The notes under the pieces: model-generated
Databases searched by the model: none
Told to the model about the DNA's origin: nothing
What the model saw: only the letters and a program-made list of their open reading frames with translations
Program-made: the position numbers and the translations under genes
NCBI RefSeq assembly: GCF_012843875.1
Contig: NZ_JABAFY010000014.1
Coordinates: forward strand, 1 to 57,197
Source of the DNA: Desulfovibrio piger
GTDB taxonomy: Bacteria; Desulfobacterota; Desulfovibrionia; Desulfovibrionales; Desulfovibrionaceae
DNA length: 57,197 nt
Reading direction: 5' to 3'
Part shown: piece by piece, positions 43,842 to 52,537 of the stretch
Numbering within the stretch: position 1 is the stretch's first letter
Layout: every line of letters begins with the position of its first letter

Positions 43842-45086
43842 ATGAACGAAAGTCCCAAGGCCCTGCGCCTGCATATCGGTCTGTTCGGGCGGCGCAATGC
43901 GGGCAAGTCTTCCTTGCTCAACGCGCTCGTGGGTCAGGACGTGGCCATCGTTTCCCCCACGCCGGGCAGTACGGCGGACCCGGTGGAAAAGACGCTGGAG
44001 ATGGCGCCCCTGGGGCCGGTGGTCTTTCTGGATACGGCCGGGCTGGACGATCGGGACGCCTCGCTGGGCGCCCAGCGGGTGGAGCGCAGCCTGCGGGCCA
44101 TGCGCCGGGTGGACGTGGCCCTGCTGGTGCTGGATGCCCCCTGCTGGGAGGCCGTGGACGCCGACACCGCCGCCCGTCTGGCCGCTGCGGGCATCCCCTT
44201 TGCCGTGGTGGTCAACAGCCGCGGGACGGCGGATACCTGTGATGCCGCATGGCGTCCTGACGGCCTTGCCGCGACGGTCCCCGTGCTCTGGGCCTCGGCC
44301 CGGGAAGGCTGGGGACTGAAAGGCATCCGGGCGGCGCTGGCCCGTCTGGCTCCGGCCGGGGCCCTGAAACAGCCGCCGCTGGTGCACGACCTGCTGCCGG
44401 AGCACGGCACGCTGCTGCTGGTGGTGCCGCTGGATTCCGGGGCGCCGCAGGGCCGCCTCATCCTGCCGCAGGTGCAGACCATCCGGGACAGCCTGGATGG
44501 CCGCTGCCTGTGCCTTGTGGTGACGGAAGAGCAGCTGCCGCAGGCCTTTGCCGTCTTGCGGGAGCCGCCGGATCTGGTGGTCTGCGATTCGCAGGTAGTG
44601 CATGTGGCCGCGCGCCTGACGCCGTCGTCCGTGCCCCTGACCACGTTCTCCATCCTCATGGCCCGCACCAAGGGCGATCTGGTGGATCTGGCCCGGGGGG
44701 CGGCGGCCCTGACCCGTCTGCGGCCCGGCCAGACCGTGCTGGTGCAGGAAGCCTGCTCGCACCATGCGCAAAAAGATGACATCGGCCGCGTGAAGATCCC
44801 GCGCCTGCTGGCCCGGCTGGCCGGCGGCCCCGTGGAGACCCCCATGCTGGCCGGCAAGGAATTTACCGAATATGCGGGAGACGCGGCCGCCGTGGTGCAT
44901 TGCGGCGCCTGCGCCATCACGCGCGGCCAGATGCTGGCCCGGCTGGACGAAGCCCGGGCCCACGGGCTGCCCATGACCAATTACGGCATGTGCATCTCGC
45001 TGGCGCAGGGCGTGCTGGAACGCGTGCTCTCTCCCTTCCCGGAAGCGCTGGCCGCCTGGCGTGCCGAAGCGCAGCTGCCGGGATAA
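43842..45086 (+). CDS. hydF: [FeFe] hydrogenase maturation GTPase HydF
   Basis: HydF is the scaffold that receives the HydE/HydG products and loads HydA. The 414-residue protein has a GTPase domain with P-loop GRRNAGKSS (16-24), SPTPGSTADPVEK (switch I), LDTAGLDD and a NSR-type G4 region. A dimerisation domain follows. The C-terminal cluster site is ACSHH...VVHCGACA (CxH and HCxxC). The ATG at 43842 is preferred over 43827 because AAGGAG lies 6 bases upstream of it, inside the longer version. It ends the main hyd gene run and is followed by two tiny frames and a terminator. Confidence 0.94.
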   Translation: MNESPKALRLHIGLFGRRNAGKSSLLNALVGQDVAIVSPTPGSTADPVEKTLEMAPLGPVVFLDTAGLDDRDASLGAQRVERSLRAMRRVDVALLVLDAPCWEAVDADTAARLAAAGIPFAVVVNSRGTADTCDAAWRPDGLAATVPVLWASAREGWGLKGIRAALARLAPAGALKQPPLVHDLLPEHGTLLLVVPLDSGAPQGRLILPQVQTIRDSLDGRCLCLVVTEEQLPQAFAVLREPPDLVVCDSQVVHVAARLTPSSVPLTTFSILMARTKGDLVDLARGAAALTRLRPGQTVLVQEACSHHAQKDDIGRVKIPRLLARLAGGPVETPMLAGKEFTEYAGDAAAVVHCGACAITRGQMLARLDEARAHGLPMTNYGMCISLAQGVLERVLSPFPEALAAWRAEAQLPG

Positions 45087-45125
45087 CCCGTAACCACAGG
45101 GCATACATCATGCCCGGGAGGTCAT

Positions 45126-45212
45126 ATGCCTGGACCGTTGTTCGCCGTCATCGGCATCATCGTCATGTTCCTCGTCATGCGCTGGGTCTTCAAGAATGGC
45201 GGTTGCGGCTGA
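45126..45212 (+). CDS. 28-residue single-span membrane microprotein
   Basis: A short frame 39 bases after hydF with a good ribosome-binding site (GGGAGGTC, spacing 4). It encodes MPGPL, a hydrophobic stretch FAVIGIIVMFLVM (6-18), then RWVFKNGGCG at the C-terminus. One membrane helix with a positively charged flank and a terminal Cys is predicted. I know no family; small membrane proteins with a GGCG end sometimes accompany metal transport. It sits between hydF and the operon terminator, so it is probably co-transcribed with hydF. Confidence 0.5.
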   Translation: MPGPLFAVIGIIVMFLVMRWVFKNGGCG

Positions 45213-45293
45213 ATGCCCCGTCGTCCTGCCCCGGGTCCCGGGGAAAAGCGTCTGGAAGAATTTTCCGCCCGGCGCAAGGAGGAAGACCGCTGA
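45213..45293 (+). CDS. 26-residue charged microORF
   Basis: The ATG follows the previous stop directly, with no gap, suggesting coupled translation. The product is MPRRPAPGPGEKRLEEF followed by a Lys/Arg/Glu-rich end. It has no hydrophobic segment and no recognised family. It could also be the second half of a single small gene interrupted by a frameshift or stop. Evidence is position and frame only. Confidence 0.3.
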   Translation: MPRRPAPGPGEKRLEEFSARRKEEDR

Positions 45294-45395
45294 CCCTTCC
45301 GGGAAAAGGCCCCGCGGCAGCCATGCCTGGGTGAGCCTGTCCCTTTCTCCGCTGTCCTGACCTGACGGCAGCGGCTCTCCTGTCCATGTTCCCCG

Positions 45396-45424
45396 GCCCG
45401 TCGTGTCCTGCGACGGGCTTTTTT
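45396..45424 (+). terminator. Terminator of the hyd operon
   Basis: GCCCGTCG, a 7-base loop, CGACGGGC and TTTTTT. Confidence 0.9.
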
Positions 45425-45675
45425 GTCTGCGCTTCTCCAGCGCCGTCGTCATGGGGCCTGTCTTTTCCTGCCCGTTCTTCCCTGGCCTCATCTTTCGCTT
45501 GTCCGGCATGGCCTGCCGTACAGCCGCCGGATCGTGTTTCCCGGTCTGCGGTGGGCTCCTGTCTTTTGTTCCACCTTCCGTGCCGGATGCTGAGAGCTCA
45601 TATTTCCCTTATATCCTGCACAGCTATCAGTCTTTCTTGTTTCATGGACCGGGGCGGGAATCTCCTGCCGTCGCT

Positions 45676-45780
45676 CAAAGACGGGGACCTGCCATAACGA
45701 CCGGAGCAAAGTTTTTTCGGGGTTGGAGGGGGTACGGGGGAGGAAGGGGCAGTTTTTACAAAACGCCCCTTCCTCCCCCG
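45676..45780 (-). repeat. Hairpin repeat with C-rich tail, copy B (inverted)
   Basis: The reverse complement matches copy A almost base for base: the same 16-bp stem (45735-45750 with 45765-45780), TACCCCCTCCAACCCCG, AAAAAACTTTGCTCCGG and GGTCCCCGTCTTTG. The loop is shorter by a few bases. Together A and B are inverted repeats flanking hydF. Confidence 0.85.
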
Positions 45781-45980
45781 CCATCGCCGCCATCCCCATC
45801 CCCGCCCCGGATGGACAGGGCGGGACAATCTTCGTATGCTGCCTAGCCTGAGGGCCCTGACGTTCGCATCCGGCCGGTATCATGCCGGATTCCCGAGCCG
45901 GGGCCAGAATGGAGACGTGTCCGGGGCTGCGGGGCGCAGGGGGACTTCCTTCCTGACCGGGCTCCATGCGGGAGAGATAT

Positions 45981-46958
45981 ATGCGGCAAAAGATTCTGGC
46001 AGCGGTGCTGCTTGTGGGCGTGGCCGTGGCGCTGGGCTGGTACTTCCTGTGGGACAGGACGCAGGGGAGCCTGGTGCTGTACGGTAATGTGGAGATCCGT
46101 CAGGTGGATGTGAGCTTCCGCGTGGATGGCCGTATCGCCCAGGTACTGGTGGACGAAGGCGACAGCGTGCGCGCCGGACAGGAGTTGGCCCGTCTGGACG
46201 ACGACCTGTTGCGCCAGCAGCGGGACCAGACGGCGGCCCAGCTGGCCGGGCAGAAGGCCCAGCTGCTGCGCCTGGAGCGCGGTTACCGCACGGAAGAAGT
46301 GGAACAGGCCCGCGCCGCCGTGGCCCGTGCCCGTGCCGTGGCCGACAATGCGGCCATCAATCTGAACCGCGTCAGCGCCATGCGCGCACGCAACGCCATC
46401 TCCCAGAAGGAACTGGACAACGCGCGCAGTTCGGACAGCTCGGCCCGGGCGGAGCTGCGCTCGGCGCAGGAACAGCTCGATATGCTGCTGTCCGGCTACC
46501 GCGAGGAAGAGGTGCTGGCCCAGCGGGCGGCGGTGGATGCCGCGGCGGCGGCACTGGAGCTGGCGGAGATCCGGCTGCGTGATGCGCTGCTGACCGCGCC
46601 GCAGGACGGCATCGTCCTGACCCGTGCCCGCGAGGCCGGGGCCATCGTGCAGGCCGGGCAGACCGTGTACACCCTGAGCCTGGTGGACCCGGTGTGGCTG
46701 CGCGTCTATGTGGACGAGCCGCAACTGGGGCGCATCAAGCCGGGCATGGCCGTGCGGGTGCGCGTGGATGCGGTGCCGGACAAGGAATTTTCGGGCCGGG
46801 TGGGCTTCATCTCTCCGGCGGCGGAGTTCACGCCCAAGAGCGTGGAGACCATGGAAGTGCGCACCTCGCTGGTCTACCGCCTGCGGGTGCAGGTGGACGA
46901 TCCCGATAACGTCATGCGGCAGGGCATGCCCGTGACCGTGACCCTGGTGGAGCCCTAA
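45981..46958 (+). CDS. HlyD-family membrane fusion protein (YbhG type)
   Basis: The periplasmic adaptor of an ABC exporter. The 325-residue product has one N-terminal membrane anchor (ILAAVLLVGVAVALGWYFL). A split lipoyl domain follows (VSFRVDGRIAQVLVDEGDSVRAGQ, then LTAPQDGIVLTRAREAGAIVQAG), with a coiled-coil hairpin between (about 70-200) and a beta-barrel (VWLRVYVDEPQLGRI). The ATG at 45981 follows GGGAGAGATAT. Its stop overlaps the ATPase start by one base. With the next three genes it forms a complete YbhGFSR-like unit. Confidence 0.9.
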   Translation: MRQKILAAVLLVGVAVALGWYFLWDRTQGSLVLYGNVEIRQVDVSFRVDGRIAQVLVDEGDSVRAGQELARLDDDLLRQQRDQTAAQLAGQKAQLLRLERGYRTEEVEQARAAVARARAVADNAAINLNRVSAMRARNAISQKELDNARSSDSSARAELRSAQEQLDMLLSGYREEEVLAQRAAVDAAAAALELAEIRLRDALLTAPQDGIVLTRAREAGAIVQAGQTVYTLSLVDPVWLRVYVDEPQLGRIKPGMAVRVRVDAVPDKEFSGRVGFISPAAEFTPKSVETMEVRTSLVYRLRVQVDDPDNVMRQGMPVTVTLVEP

Positions 46959-48850
46959 TGTCCTTCTGGTCCGCCTGGTGGCGGCGTCGGGCAGCCGGGG
47001 TGCCGGACACGGCCCGGTCTGCGCACGGTCGTGCCGATGGCGATGACCGGAGCGAGTCAACCGGCCGACAGGCCGCCCCGGAGGCTGTGCAGGACGCCGC
47101 GACGCCGCAGGACGGCATCGCCGTGGAGCTGCGCGGTCTGGCCATGCGCTTCGGGGCCGTGGAGGCCCTGCGCGGTCTGGATGCCCGCATCCCGGCCGGA
47201 CGCATCACCGGTCTCGTGGGGCCGGACGGCGCGGGCAAGACGACCCTGCTGCGCCTGCTGGCCGGGCTCATGGAACCGGCGGCGGGGCAGGCCCTGCTGT
47301 TCGGTCGTCCCGCCCGTAAGGTGGCGGCGGACGCACCCAACAGCATCGGCTACATGCCGCAGCGTTTCGGCCTGTATGAAGACCTTTCCGTCATGGCCAA
47401 TCTGCGCCTGCACGCCCGTCTGCGCGGTCTGGAGGGCGAGGCCCGCGATGCCCTGTTCGACAGGTTGCTGGCCTTCACCTCGCTGGGGCCGTTCACCCGC
47501 CGTCTGGCCGGACGCCTTTCCGGCGGCATGAAGCAGAAACTGGGCATCGCCTGCGCCCTACTGGGGGCGCCGCGCGTGCTGCTGCTGGATGAACCCGGCG
47601 TGGGCGTGGACCCCCTGTCGCGGCAGGAGCTGTGGCAGATGGTCAGCGAACTGAGCGACGACGGCATGACCGTCATCTGGTCTACGGCCTATCTGGACGA
47701 GGCCGCGCGCTGTCCGGGCATCATCATGCTGGACGGCGGCCGCATCCTTTACGACGGCCCGCCCGAGGGGCTCACCGCCCGGGTGGAAGGGCGCGTGTTC
47801 CATGTGTCGCCGGGCAGCGAGGGCAGCAAGGCGGCCCTGGCCCGCTGGACGCGGACGCCGGGCGTGGAAGATGCCCTGATGCAGGGCAGCCGCATCCGCG
47901 TGCTGCTGGGGCGGGATGCCCCGGAAAGCACCCGGGCCGCCGTGCGCGAGGCCGGGGGCGAGAACGTCCCCGCCCGTCTGGAAGACGCTTACATGCACAC
48001 GGTGGGCGGCCTCAATCAGGAACCTTCGCCCTACGGCAGGACAGGCGGCGAGAGCGGCGGGCATGTGTCGCAACTGTCCGTGGAAGCGCCGGAACGCATC
48101 GTGGCCAAGGAGCTGACCAAGCGCTTCGGGGATTTCACGGCGGCGGACCACATCAGCTTCACGGTGCGCGCCGGGGAGATATTTGGTCTTCTTGGGCCCA
48201 ACGGTGCGGGCAAGTCCACCACCTTCCGCATGCTTTGCGGCCTGTCGCGGCCCACGTCGGGCCAGTGCAGCGTGGACGGCGTGGACCTGCTGCGTGCGGG
48301 CAGTGCGGCGCGTTCGCGTCTGGGCTACATGGCGCAAAAATTTTCCCTGTATCTGGACATCCCGGTGCGCGAGAACATCCTGACCTGTGCGGAGCTGTAC
48401 GGTCTGGCCCCGGAACGCCGCAAGGCCCTGCTGCCCGTGCTGGCGCAGGCCCTGGAACTGACGGACTATCTGGACAGCCGCACCCACAGCCTGCCGCTGG
48501 GGCAGAAGCAGCGCCTGGCCCTGCTGTGCGCCACCCTGCACGAGCCGCCGGTGCTGTTTCTGGACGAACCCACATCGGGCGTGGACGCACGCACCCGCCG
48601 GGACTTCTGGAAGCATATCACGGCCATGACCGAGGCCGGTGCCTCGGTGCTGGTGACCACGCATTTCATGGAAGAAGCCGAATACTGTGACCGCATGGCC
48701 CTCATCTACCGGGGCGCCATGATCAGCATGGGCACGCCGGACGAGCTCAAGGCCTCCTGCCGGGGCCTGCCGGGCGTGCCTGACGACCCCACGCTGGAAG
48801 ATGCCTTCATCGCCAGCATCCGGCGTTATGATGCCGAGCACCCGCAATAG
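46958..48850 (+). CDS. ABC exporter ATPase with two fused nucleotide-binding domains (YbhF type)
   Basis: A 630-residue tandem ATPase. Domain 1 (about 45-270) has Walker A GPDGAGKTTLL, signature LSGGMKQKLGIACALLG and Walker B VLLLDEPGVGVDP, but the H-loop reads WSTAYLDEA, so the usual His is Ala. Domain 2 (about 380-620) has GPNGAGKSTTF, a degenerate signature LPLGQKQRLALL, LFLDEPTSGVD and an intact H-loop TTHFMEEAE. So each half lacks one element and the sites are asymmetric, as in YbhF-like proteins. The first 45 residues are an extra low-complexity head. Two permease genes follow after a 214-base gap. Confidence 0.9.
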   Translation: MSFWSAWWRRRAAGVPDTARSAHGRADGDDRSESTGRQAAPEAVQDAATPQDGIAVELRGLAMRFGAVEALRGLDARIPAGRITGLVGPDGAGKTTLLRLLAGLMEPAAGQALLFGRPARKVAADAPNSIGYMPQRFGLYEDLSVMANLRLHARLRGLEGEARDALFDRLLAFTSLGPFTRRLAGRLSGGMKQKLGIACALLGAPRVLLLDEPGVGVDPLSRQELWQMVSELSDDGMTVIWSTAYLDEAARCPGIIMLDGGRILYDGPPEGLTARVEGRVFHVSPGSEGSKAALARWTRTPGVEDALMQGSRIRVLLGRDAPESTRAAVREAGGENVPARLEDAYMHTVGGLNQEPSPYGRTGGESGGHVSQLSVEAPERIVAKELTKRFGDFTAADHISFTVRAGEIFGLLGPNGAGKSTTFRMLCGLSRPTSGQCSVDGVDLLRAGSAARSRLGYMAQKFSLYLDIPVRENILTCAELYGLAPERRKALLPVLAQALELTDYLDSRTHSLPLGQKQRLALLCATLHEPPVLFLDEPTSGVDARTRRDFWKHITAMTEAGASVLVTTHFMEEAEYCDRMALIYRGAMISMGTPDELKASCRGLPGVPDDPTLEDAFIASIRRYDAEHPQ

Positions 48851-49064
48851 GGGATGGCTCATGCGGCTGCGGGGGAAAGGTAGCTCCAGCTTCCCCGCCT
48901 TGCTTTGACGGCCGCGCTGCCTTGCCGTTTGATGGGCGCCCTGCGCCGGCCCTGACCGGCAGGGCAGGGGGCCGGAATCTTGCGCCGGGGCGGCAGGGAT
49001 GCGGGACGGGAAAGCGGATAGGAAAGGTGGCGTCTGCAACGGCAGGCCGGGAGAGGGAATACTG

Positions 49065-50204
49065 ATGCAAGAACGTCTGTCACGCCGCCTCTGGGTGCGG
49101 CAATTGCTGGCCCTGGTGGGCAAGGAGTTCCAGCAGATCGTGCGGGACCCCTCGTCCTATCTGGTGGCCGGTGTGCTGCCCCTTCTGTTCCTGCTGCTCT
49201 TCGGCTACGGCATCACTTTGGACGCGGGCGTATTGCAGCTGGCCGTGTTCAACCAAAGCGGCGGCCAGCATTCGCGGGCCCTGCTGACGGACTTTGCCCA
49301 TTCGCCGCACTTCGTCATCCGTTCCATCAGCCATATGCGCGAGGGCGAGCGCCTGATGCGCGAATCCTCCGTGCAGGGCATCCTGGTGCTGGGCCAGCAG
49401 TTCGACGCCCAGCTGGACCGGGGCACGACGGCGGACGTGCAGCTCATCGTGGACGGTACCGAGCCCAACGTGGCCCGCTTCATTCAGAGCTATGCGCAGG
49501 CCGTGCTGCTGCGCTGGCAGGAGGCCCGGCAGGCGGGCGGGGTGCCGCAGGCCGGCCCGGTGAGCATAGAGGAGCGCTACTGGTACAATCCCACGGCCAA
49601 GAGCGAGCGCTTTCTGGTACCCGGAGCCATCACGGTCATCATGACGCTCATCGGTACCCTGCTGACCTCGCTGGTCTTTGCCCGCGAGTGGGAGCGCGGC
49701 ACCATGGAGGCCATGCTGGCCACGCCCGTGAGCCGCTGGCAGATGCTGCTCGGCAAGCTCATCCCCTATTACTGCATGGGCATGTTCAGCATGGGCCTGT
49801 GCGCGCTGGCCGCCGTGACCCTGTTCGGCGTGCCTTACCGGGGCTCGGTGGGGGCGCTGCTGTTCATCTCCTCGGTATTCATGCTCTGCGCCCTGGGGCA
49901 GGGCCTGCTCATCTCCGTGAGCCTGCACAGCCAGTTGCAGGCCGCCGAGGCCGGGCTTTTTTCCGGCTTTTTGCCCGCCCTGCTGCTGTCGGGCTTCGTG
50001 TTCGACATCAACAGCATGCCGCCCGTCCTGCAGGCCATCACCCATCTGGTGCCGGCCCGTTACTTCAATACCTGTTTGCGGACGCTCTTCCTGACCGGGG
50101 ACGTCTGGGAGCTGTTCTGGCCCTGTCTGGGGGCCATGAGCCTGCTGGCCCTGCTCATGCTGGGGCTGGTCTATAAAAAGCTGGTCAAAAGGCTGGATGT
50201 CTGA
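49065..50204 (+). CDS. ABC-2 exporter permease (YbhS type)
   Basis: A 379-residue ABC-2 permease. Helix 1 is VAGVLPLLFLLLFGYGITLD, followed by a periplasmic domain of about 140 residues with IEERYWYNPTAKSERFLVPG. The C-terminal half has five helices (ITVIMTLIGTLLTSLVFAREWERGTMEAML, of which REWERGTMEAML is the family signature). The ATG at 49065 follows GAGAGGGAATACTG. Its stop overlaps the next ATG by one base (TGATG). Substrates of such exporters include cationic drugs; none can be named here. Confidence 0.88.
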   Translation: MQERLSRRLWVRQLLALVGKEFQQIVRDPSSYLVAGVLPLLFLLLFGYGITLDAGVLQLAVFNQSGGQHSRALLTDFAHSPHFVIRSISHMREGERLMRESSVQGILVLGQQFDAQLDRGTTADVQLIVDGTEPNVARFIQSYAQAVLLRWQEARQAGGVPQAGPVSIEERYWYNPTAKSERFLVPGAITVIMTLIGTLLTSLVFAREWERGTMEAMLATPVSRWQMLLGKLIPYYCMGMFSMGLCALAAVTLFGVPYRGSVGALLFISSVFMLCALGQGLLISVSLHSQLQAAEAGLFSGFLPALLLSGFVFDINSMPPVLQAITHLVPARYFNTCLRTLFLTGDVWELFWPCLGAMSLLALLMLGLVYKKLVKRLDV

Positions 50205-51343
50205 TGCTGCGCGATGCCTTCCTGCTCCATATCCGGCGCATGCTGGCCATCGTGCGCAAGGAACTGCTGGTCCTGTTCTGCAATCCCATCTCCCGCATGC
50301 TGCTCATCGTGCCGCCGCTCATGCAGATCATCGTGTTCGGCTGGGCCGCCACCATGGAAGTGCGCAATGTGGACGTGGCCGTGCTCGACCATGACGAAGG
50401 CCCCCTGAGCCGGGAGATCGTACGCCGTCTGGAGGGCTCGCCCACCTTCCGGCATGTGTTCTTCCTGCGCGGTCAGCAGGAGGTGCGCCCGGCCATCGAG
50501 CAGGAAAAAGCCCTGTTCGTCATGGTCTTCGATGCGGAGCTCTCCCGCAGGGCCGCCCGTGGCGAGCCCGTGACCGTGCAGCTGCTGCTGGACGGCAGGC
50601 GTTCCAACGCGGCCCAGATAGCGGCCTACTATGTACAGGTCATGCTGGCCGAGGTGGCCGCGCAGACACCGCTGGGGAGGCAGGCCGCGCTGGCGGGCGG
50701 CGGCAGCTTGGACATCCGGCAGCGCAGCTGGTTCAACCCCAATTTCGAGTTCCAGTGGTTCTTCCTGCCCAACCTCATCGGCATGCTGAGCTTCATGCTG
50801 GGGCTGGTGGTGACGGGCCTGTCCATCGCCCGCGAGAGCGAGGCGGGCACCTTCGACCAGCTGCTGGTCTCGCCGGCCACACCCACCGAGATCGCCCTTG
50901 CCAAGCTCATCCCCGGCTGCGTGGTGGGGCTGGCCCACGGCACCATCTTTTTGCTGGTCTCGGTCTTCGGTTTCGGCGTGCCCTTCACGGGCTCCGTCGT
51001 GCTGCTTTACGTGGCCATCTTCATCTTCTCGCTGGCGGCGGGCGGCATCGGCCTGATGATCTCTTCCCTGTCCTCCACCCAGCAGCAGGCCTTTCTGGGC
51101 GCCTTCACCGTGGGCGTGCCCTGCATCCTGCTTTCCGGGGCCGTGACTCCGGTCATCAACATGCCCATGTTTTTGCAGCACGGCAGCCAGCTCAACCCCA
51201 TCCGCCATTTCACCACCTTGGTGCAGGGTGTGTTCCTGCGTGACATCACCTTCGAGGCCGCTTCGGTGAGCCTGCTCAAGATCTGCGCCATCACCGTGGT
51301 CTGCGTCTGCGTGGCGGTGTGGATGTTCCGCCGCCGCGTGTAG
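50204..51343 (+). CDS. ABC-2 exporter permease (YbhR type)
   Basis: The second 379-residue permease of the exporter, a distant paralogue of its neighbour. It has the same layout: first helix (MLLIVPPLMQIIVFGWAATM), periplasmic domain with RSWFNPNFEFQWFFLPNLIG, RESEAGTFDQLLVSPATPTEI as the ABC-2 signature, and a run of C-terminal helices. It is translationally coupled to the previous gene. The two permeases probably form a heterodimer on the fused ATPase. It converges on the K+ channel-like gene with 125 bases between. Confidence 0.88.
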   Translation: MLRDAFLLHIRRMLAIVRKELLVLFCNPISRMLLIVPPLMQIIVFGWAATMEVRNVDVAVLDHDEGPLSREIVRRLEGSPTFRHVFFLRGQQEVRPAIEQEKALFVMVFDAELSRRAARGEPVTVQLLLDGRRSNAAQIAAYYVQVMLAEVAAQTPLGRQAALAGGGSLDIRQRSWFNPNFEFQWFFLPNLIGMLSFMLGLVVTGLSIARESEAGTFDQLLVSPATPTEIALAKLIPGCVVGLAHGTIFLLVSVFGFGVPFTGSVVLLYVAIFIFSLAAGGIGLMISSLSSTQQQAFLGAFTVGVPCILLSGAVTPVINMPMFLQHGSQLNPIRHFTTLVQGVFLRDITFEAASVSLLKICAITVVCVCVAVWMFRRRV

Positions 51344-51468
51344 GGCCTTGTGACGGGGCACGGCGGCAGGGGAAGGTGTGTGCTGTATCCGTCGTGCGCT
51401 GCGGGGTGGGGACGACGCCCTTCCTTTTCATACGGAACATGGATGGCGGAAGTATCCCTGTGGTACCG

Positions 51469-52191
51469 CTACGGATTTTCTTTGGGGGCGGGCTCCTTGT
51501 CCGCCTTCTGGCCGGGGCGGCTGGCAAAGGTGCGGCCCACGATGGAGGCGATGACCACCAGCGAGTAGATGTTGGCGGACAGGGACACCAGCACGGTGGC
51601 ATTGCGCGCGGCCCAGGAGACGGGCGTTATGTCGCCGTAGCCGATGGTCATGAGGCTGATGTAACTGAAGTAGAAAAGATCCTGCAGGCTCACACCGCCG
51701 GGATCGGGGCCCCGGAAGGAACCGGGCTGGAAGTTCTCCAGCAGCAGGAAGAGGAAAAAGCCGCTGTAGCCGATGAGCAGCAGGCCGGAAAGGCCCGCGC
51801 AAAGGGTCTGCCGGGCATCCAGGTGCAGGCGGTGCGTCTGGGCGCGGTAAAGCTGGATGAAGACTTCCAGCAGGATGATGAAGAAGAACAGACCGTGCAG
51901 CAAAAGCAGGCTGAACTGGAGCGCCCGGGGCATGGAGGACAGCGCCTGGAAGGGATGCAGGGCCAGGATGCCCGCGGCCGTCAGGGCCGCCGCCCAAAAG
52001 CCCGGCCGGAGGCGGCCGTACAGATTGATCCCGGCCAGCAGTTGCAGGGGCAGGTAGCAGGCCTGGGCCGTACCGCCATAGATTTTTCCGGGAAAAATGA
52101 TATTCAGCAGGAACATGCAGACGAGGGAAAGCAGCAAACCCTCAAAACGGCGAAAATGCCACCAGCGGCGTCCGTGCAGCAAGGGGAACAT
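51469..52191 (-). CDS. Ion channel protein with K+ selectivity filter
   Basis: A 240-residue membrane protein. Several helices (about 17-33, 41-57, 64-79, 92-113, 131-152) precede a pore loop LFYFSYISLMTIGYGDITPVS, whose TIGYGD (182-187) is the K+ selectivity filter. One final helix (about 196-216) follows. The C-terminal tail is short and charged, so there is no RCK/TrkA regulatory domain on the chain. It is likely a tetrameric K+ channel. The extra N-terminal helices are not clearly a voltage sensor (no Arg repeat). Confidence 0.82.
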   Translation of the reverse strand: MFPLLHGRRWWHFRRFEGLLLSLVCMFLLNIIFPGKIYGGTAQACYLPLQLLAGINLYGRLRPGFWAAALTAAGILALHPFQALSSMPRALQFSLLLLHGLFFFIILLEVFIQLYRAQTHRLHLDARQTLCAGLSGLLLIGYSGFFLFLLLENFQPGSFRGPDPGGVSLQDLFYFSYISLMTIGYGDITPVSWAARNATVLVSLSANIYSLVVIASIVGRTFASRPGQKADKEPAPKENP

Positions 52192-52537
52192 GGGACCTCC
52201 CGGTCAGACGACTTCAGTACGGGAACATGTGGATCATGGCCTGCCGGGGCGGCAGACAGCGGAGCGGCGGCGTGGGCCACGTCTCTGTTGGGGCGTGGCA
52301 TCGCAGGCAGGGACCGGATGTTGCCGGGCATCGCTCCACAGCTGCCCCTAAAGCAGAAGCGCGGGATTGCAAAGCCCGGTCGTCTGACATTTTTAAGCCG
52401 CCGCTGCCTTGCCGTGGGGGACGTGCGCCCGGGACGCGGCGGACGTCAGCGCGTTGCCGTAAAGGTCTGCCTGCTGCGGATGGGCGCGGCGGCGTCGGAT
52501 ACGGCCCACCGGCCTGCGATCATGATGGAGGATGACG
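52192..52537. other. Gene-free stretch between channel gene and fluC
   Basis: About 345 bases between divergent genes. I looked for a fluoride riboswitch (crcB motif) and found none. Small GC stems are present but no clear promoter. Confidence 0.45.

Larger units (their letters stand above)
45294..45980. other. Gene-free stretch between hyd cluster and exporter operon
   Basis: About 690 bases holding the hydF terminator (45396-45424) and repeat copy B (45676-45780). The rest shows no credible gene. TTCGTATGCT near 45832 may be a weak promoter for the exporter operon. Confidence 0.45.

Noticed and set aside
52192..52537. Fluoride riboswitch upstream of crcB
   Set aside because: I searched for the conserved crcB-motif pseudoknot bases and did not find them; only unspecific GC stems are present.
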